Positions 15,554 through 17,967 of a stretch of DNA of 17,967 nt are shown here, piece by piece; position 1 is the first letter of the stretch, and each line of letters starts with the position of its first letter. The stretch is from Acetobacteraceae bacterium (GTDB lineage Bacteria; Pseudomonadota; Alphaproteobacteria; Acetobacterales; Acetobacteraceae): NCBI GenBank assembly GCA_947478535.1, contig CANJXD010000054.1:1-17967 (forward strand), given 5' to 3'. Made by a program: the position numbers and the translations under genes. The notes beneath the pieces were generated by a model that saw only the letters and a program-made list of their open reading frames with translations, was not told the DNA's origin and did no database searches.

Positions 15554-16162
15554 TCAGCCGCGCCGCAACGCCACGGCAAGGCCGGCACCGATCAGCACAG
15601 ACCCGCCACCCCTGTTCAGCAGCCTTCGCACCCCCGGCCGCCTTACCGCTCCGGACAGTCGGCCCGCGAGCAGGGCGTAGCCAAGGGCATTGCCACCGCC
15701 CAGGCAAACGAAAGTTGAGACCAGGATGGCTGCCTGCGGCAGAAATGGCCGGGCCGGGTCGATAAACACCGGCACGAAAGTGACGAAGAAAACGATGCCC
15801 TTCGGGTTCAGCGCCGTGACGACGAACGCCTGCCGAAACGCATGTCGTGCTGGCAGCGGCGCCGAGGCCTCCGCGGTGATCGGTGCCCGCCACAGTTTCA
15901 CGCCCAGCCAACACAGGTAAGCCGCGCCCAGCCACTTCAGCGCCGTGAACAGGGCGGCGGAGGTGGCGAGGATAGCGCCCAGGCCTGCCAGCGACAGCGC
16001 CATCGCGACGAGGTCGCCCAAGGCGACTCCGGCTGCGAGCGGCAATGCGGTGCGGACACTGCCGCCCAGACTCTGCCCGATCACCAGCATAACCGTCGGG
16101 CCTGGGATCAGCACCAGAAGCGCCGCCGCCGCCGCAAAAGCGGCCCAGGTGGCCAGGTCCAT
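15554..16162 (-). CDS. LysE/RhtB family amino acid exporter
   Basis: This 202-residue membrane protein has six predicted helices. The N-terminal block AALLVLIPGPTVMLVIGQSL contains the PGP motif of the LysE/RhtB superfamily, followed by AAGVALGDLV, LGAAYLCWLGVKLWR and ALNPKGIVFFVTFVP with its conserved NPK. These transporters export amino acids such as homoserine, threonine, lysine or cysteine. ATG 16162 follows the metZ stop by 8 bases, and its ribosome site GAGAAG overlaps that stop codon, so it is likely co-transcribed under the SAM-II riboswitch. Export of homoserine, methionine or a related intermediate would fit, but this is an inference from position only. Confidence 0.92.
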   Translation of the reverse strand: MDLATWAAFAAAAALLVLIPGPTVMLVIGQSLGGSVRTALPLAAGVALGDLVAMALSLAGLGAILATSAALFTALKWLGAAYLCWLGVKLWRAPITAEASAPLPARHAFRQAFVVTALNPKGIVFFVTFVPVFIDPARPFLPQAAILVSTFVCLGGGNALGYALLAGRLSGAVRRPGVRRLLNRGGGSVLIGAGLAVALRRG

Positions 16163-16170
16163 GATGCTTC

Positions 16171-17565
16171 TCAGCCCTTGCGGCGCGGCGCGTCCGGCAG
16201 CGGAGCCGTCAGGTCGAACAGCGTCGCATCCGTTGCCGAATTTGGCTTTGCCTTTGCGGGGGGCACCGGCTTCCGGGTCTTCGCCTTTGCTGGGGCGGCA
16301 TGGTCCGGCGCGGTCGCAGGGGTAAGGTCGACATCCGCGACCTTGGCCCGACGCGTAGGTTTCTGGGCTGGGGCAATGGCATCGAGCGCTTCGGACAGGT
16401 CGGCGATCAGGTCGGCGACATCCTCGAGACCAATCGACAGCCGCACGGTACCGTCATTGATGCCCAGCTTCGCGCGCTCTTCAGCCCCGACCCGCATATG
16501 GGTGGTGGTCGCGGGGTGGGTGACCAGCGATTTGGCGTCGCCCAGATTGTTGGAGACGTCGATGAGCCGCAGCGCGTCGAGGAACCGGAAGGTCGCGTCT
16601 TTGCCGCCTTTCACATCGAAGGTGACGAGGCTGCCGCCCGCGGCCATCTGCGCTTTGGCAAGCGCCTGCTGGGGATGATCGGTGCGGAAGGGGTAGAGAA
16701 CACGCCCGATCTCGCTGCGCTCTGCCAGGAAATCGGCCACCGCGGCGGCGCTGCGGCACATCGCCGGAAGGCGGAGATGCAGCGTCTCAAGCCCCTTCAA
16801 AATGACCCATGCGTTGAAGGGGCTGAGCGACGGGCCGGTGTTGCGGATGAAGGGCTGCAACACATCGTCCACCCACTTCCTGCGGCCGAGGATGGCGCCG
16901 CCGAGGACACGCCCCTGCCCATCCATATGCTTCGTACAGGAATAGACGACGACGTCGGCGCCGAATTCCATCGGCTTCTGCAGCAAGGGGGTCGCGAACA
17001 CATTGTCCACGACGACGATCGCGCCAGCGGCATGGGCGAGGTCCGATACCGCCGCCATGTCCACCAGTTCGAGCATGGGATTCGAGGGCGTTTCCAGCAG
17101 CACCAGCTGTGCCGGCTTGGACAGCGCGGCCTTCCACTGTGTGAGGTCTCCGCAATCCACGAAGTCGCAGGAGATGCCGTAGCGCGGCAGCAATGTGGAG
17201 CAGATCCAGTGGCAGGACCCGAACAGCGCGCGGGAGGCGACGACGCGGTCGCCGGTCTTCAGATGCGACATCAGTGCGGCGTGAACGGCCGCCATGCCTG
17301 TGGCCGCCAGCCGGCACGCCTCGGCGCCTTCAAGCGCGGCCAGCCTGTCCTCCAGCATCGTCACGGTCGGATTGCCGAAGCGGGAATACTGGTAGTGCTG
17401 GACTGTGCCGAGGAAGGTCTGTTCCGCCTGGCCTGCGCTTTCGTAGACGAAGCCGGAGGTCAGGTAGAGCGCTTCCGAGGTCTCATCGTGATTGGACCGC
17501 ATCTGACCGCCACGCACCAGAAGGGTGGCGGGACGAAGCGGACGATCAGGGAGGGTCTTGGCCAT
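16171..17565 (-). CDS. metZ: O-succinylhomoserine sulfhydrylase with C-terminal extension
   Basis: This PLP enzyme of the Cys/Met metabolism family makes homocysteine from O-succinylhomoserine and sulfide. The catalytic lysine is Lys212 in SCTKHMDGQGRVLGG. HYQYSRFGNPTVTMLEDRL, LVLLETPSNPMLELVD, VVDNVFATPLLQ and MRVGAEERAKLGINDGTVRLSIGLED complete the fold. The core ends near residue 397, normal for MetZ. The final 67 residues are a Pro/Ala/Lys-rich tail (APAKAKTRKPVPPAKAK) closing with FDLTAPLPDAPRRKG, which is not typical. ATG 17565 is chosen, with GAAGG upstream at good spacing; the upstream in-frame GTG at 17601 has weaker support. The SAM-II riboswitch in its leader supports a methionine role. 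Cystathionine gamma-synthase is a less likely alternative. Confidence 0.93.
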   Translation of the reverse strand: MAKTLPDRPLRPATLLVRGGQMRSNHDETSEALYLTSGFVYESAGQAEQTFLGTVQHYQYSRFGNPTVTMLEDRLAALEGAEACRLAATGMAAVHAALMSHLKTGDRVVASRALFGSCHWICSTLLPRYGISCDFVDCGDLTQWKAALSKPAQLVLLETPSNPMLELVDMAAVSDLAHAAGAIVVVDNVFATPLLQKPMEFGADVVVYSCTKHMDGQGRVLGGAILGRRKWVDDVLQPFIRNTGPSLSPFNAWVILKGLETLHLRLPAMCRSAAAVADFLAERSEIGRVLYPFRTDHPQQALAKAQMAAGGSLVTFDVKGGKDATFRFLDALRLIDVSNNLGDAKSLVTHPATTTHMRVGAEERAKLGINDGTVRLSIGLEDVADLIADLSEALDAIAPAQKPTRRAKVADVDLTPATAPDHAAPAKAKTRKPVPPAKAKPNSATDATLFDLTAPLPDAPRRKG

Positions 17566-17627
17566 CGGGACACCTTCACGGCAGGGTTTCTGCCAATACA
17601 CGGCGTCCGGCCCCTGCCACGGGGATA

Positions 17628-17648
17628 CGGGAAGCCCATGGCTTCCCG
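17628..17648 (-). promoter_or_regulatory. Hairpin immediately after the SAM-II aptamer (expression platform candidate)
   Basis: On the minus strand CGGGAAGCC (17648-17640) pairs perfectly with GGCTTCCCG (17636-17628) around the three-base loop ATG. It begins 5 bases after the last pseudoknot strand of the riboswitch and is followed by TATCCCC, with no U-run. It could act with Rho or as a competitor structure; its stem does not include the metZ ribosome site about 55 bases further on. Confidence 0.5.
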
Positions 17649-17652
17649 AAGG

Positions 17653-17745
17653 CCCTTTAGCGCGGTTGTTTTCAGCGGTTTCCCGCAGTTCCGGCGCGTA
17701 TCACTCCGGAAACCTCGCCGCAATCAGGCCGGACAAATCGCGAGG
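17653..17745 (-). promoter_or_regulatory. SAM-II riboswitch upstream of metZ, long internal loop
   Basis: On the minus strand P1 CCTCG (17745-17741) pairs with CGAGG (17717-17713). The loop carries GATTTG (17739-17734), TCC and TTGCGG, matching the SAM-II loop UGAUUU...CC...UUGCA. The 3' strand CCGCGCTAAAGGG (17665-17653) contains the invariant GCUAAA. CCGCG pairs with TGCGG (17722-17718), forming the pseudoknot, and GGG pairs with TCC. The segment between P1 and this strand is 47 bases rather than about 10. It holds two hairpins: TTCCGG/CCGGAA (17711-17706 with 17694-17689) and GCGG-GAAA-CCGC (17686-17675). High SAM should repress metZ. Identification is by motif and context. Confidence 0.85.
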
Positions 17746-17764
17746 GCGCACACGCGCGGGAGCT

Positions 17765-17793
17765 TGCTTACGAGTGCTGCGACTTCGGGTCAA
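17765..17793 (-). promoter_or_regulatory. Candidate promoter of the metZ transcript
   Basis: On the minus strand TTGACC (17793-17788) is followed after 17 bases by TAAGCA (17770-17765). The -35 is good and the -10 weak. Transcription would start near 17757, about 12 bases before the SAM-II P1 stem, which is where the leader should begin. Confidence 0.45.
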
Positions 17794-17801
17794 GGCGTGG
17801 C

Positions 17802-17831
17802 TTGCGGGCAGTGCCCGGGCGCCTGTATATA
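17802..17831 (+). promoter_or_regulatory. Candidate promoter of the tRNA-Gly gene
   Basis: TTGCGG (17802-17807) and TATATA (17826-17831) are separated by 18 bases. The -10 is the most AT-rich hexamer in the region, and the start would fall about 8 bases before the mature tRNA 5' end at 17846. The TATATA is palindromic, but no suitable -35 was seen for the opposite direction. Confidence 0.6.
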
Positions 17832-17845
17832 GCGACACCTCGGCC

Positions 17846-17920
17846 GCGGGCGTAGTTCAGAGGTAGAACGTCAGCTTCCCAAGCTGAATGTCGGGGGTTC
17901 GATTCCCCCCGCCCGCTCCA
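17846..17920 (+). tRNA. tRNA-Gly (anticodon CCC)
   Basis: All cloverleaf arms can be read: acceptor GCGGGCG / CGCCCGC (17846-17852 and 17910-17916), D arm GTTC/GAAC, anticodon arm TCAGC/GCTGA with loop TTCCCAA and anticodon CCC at 17878-17880, variable region ATGTC, T arm GGGGG/CCCCC with loop TTCGATT, discriminator T, and an encoded CCA at 17918-17920. It decodes GGG glycine codons. It is transcribed away from metZ. Confidence 0.96.
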
Positions 17921-17942
17921 CTATCTCATATCCCCTTGCGAC

Positions 17943-17957
17943 GGCTCCAGCGGAGCC
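17943..17957 (+). repeat. Small hairpin downstream of tRNA-Gly
   Basis: GGCTCC (17943-17948) and GGAGCC (17952-17957) form a six-pair stem with the three-base loop AGC, 23 bases after the tRNA. There is no U-run before the window ends, so a terminator role is only a possibility. Confidence 0.3.
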
Positions 17958-17967
17958 CAGATCCGCC

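Noticed and set aside
17826..17831. TATATA read as a minus-strand -10 for metZ
   Set aside because: No -35-like hexamer at the right distance; it would lie inside the tRNA gene. The TTGACC element at 17788-17793 is better placed.
16300..17832. 510-codon plus-strand ORF opposite metZ
   Set aside because: Antisense to metZ and to the SAM-II riboswitch; no motifs and no ribosome site.
1..17967. CRISPR arrays, insertion sequences, prophage or attachment-site duplications
   Set aside because: No spaced direct repeats, transposase or integrase motifs were seen, and no repeat of the tRNA-Gly 3' end was noticed within the window.

Overview
The window looks like a chromosomal segment of a high-GC alphaproteobacterium, probably an Acetobacteraceae/Roseomonas-type organism. 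I infer this from four things seen in the sequence: an F0-only ATP synthase operon with split b and b' subunits, a SAM-II riboswitch in front of metZ with apaG in the same run of genes, an ECF sigma factor paired with an NrsF-type membrane anti-sigma, and strong GC3 bias that gives long antisense shadow ORFs. I see no insertion sequence, prophage, CRISPR array or integration scar. The region reads as core genome with a few accessory genes.

Layout, left to right. 1-107 is the 3' end of a probable mutY. 161-2029 (+) is a fused ABC exporter half-transporter. 2161-4748 (+) is the F0 operon atpI-atpB-atpE-b'-b, preceded by a TTGACA promoter candidate, with two tandem GC-rich hairpins directly after atpE and a textbook intrinsic terminator after atpF. 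4965-6545 (+) is an orphan family-5 (peptide-type) solute-binding protein. A strong hairpin separates it from a convergent pair on the minus strand, a Nudix hydrolase and a GNAT acetyltransferase joined by an ATGA overlap (6609-7630). Diverging from that pair is a compact plus-strand stress-signalling module (7730-9438): an exported YHS-domain protein, an ECF sigma factor and a six-helix NrsF/DUF1109 anti-sigma factor. It is preceded by a GTAACC-N16-CGAA ECF-type promoter, which suggests autoregulation.

From 9454 to 17565 every gene is on the minus strand. Reading in the direction of transcription from the right: a SAM-II riboswitch with an unusually long internal loop (17653-17745), metZ (with an extra 67-residue tail), a LysE/RhtB exporter and apaG; then a tandem glycine riboswitch (14811-15022) leading gcvT-gcvH-gcvP with a terminator-like hairpin behind; then a class II aldolase/adducin family gene. 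A tRNA-Gly(CCC) with its own promoter lies divergently at the right edge (17846-17920).

Functionally, the right half is centred on one-carbon and methionine metabolism under two metabolite-sensing RNAs. SAM is predicted to control sulfhydrylation of O-succinylhomoserine, and glycine is predicted to control the cleavage system that supplies 5,10-methylene-tetrahydrofolate. The middle holds a candidate redox- or metal-responsive sigma/anti-sigma switch. All functions are inferred from motifs read by eye; no database search was possible.
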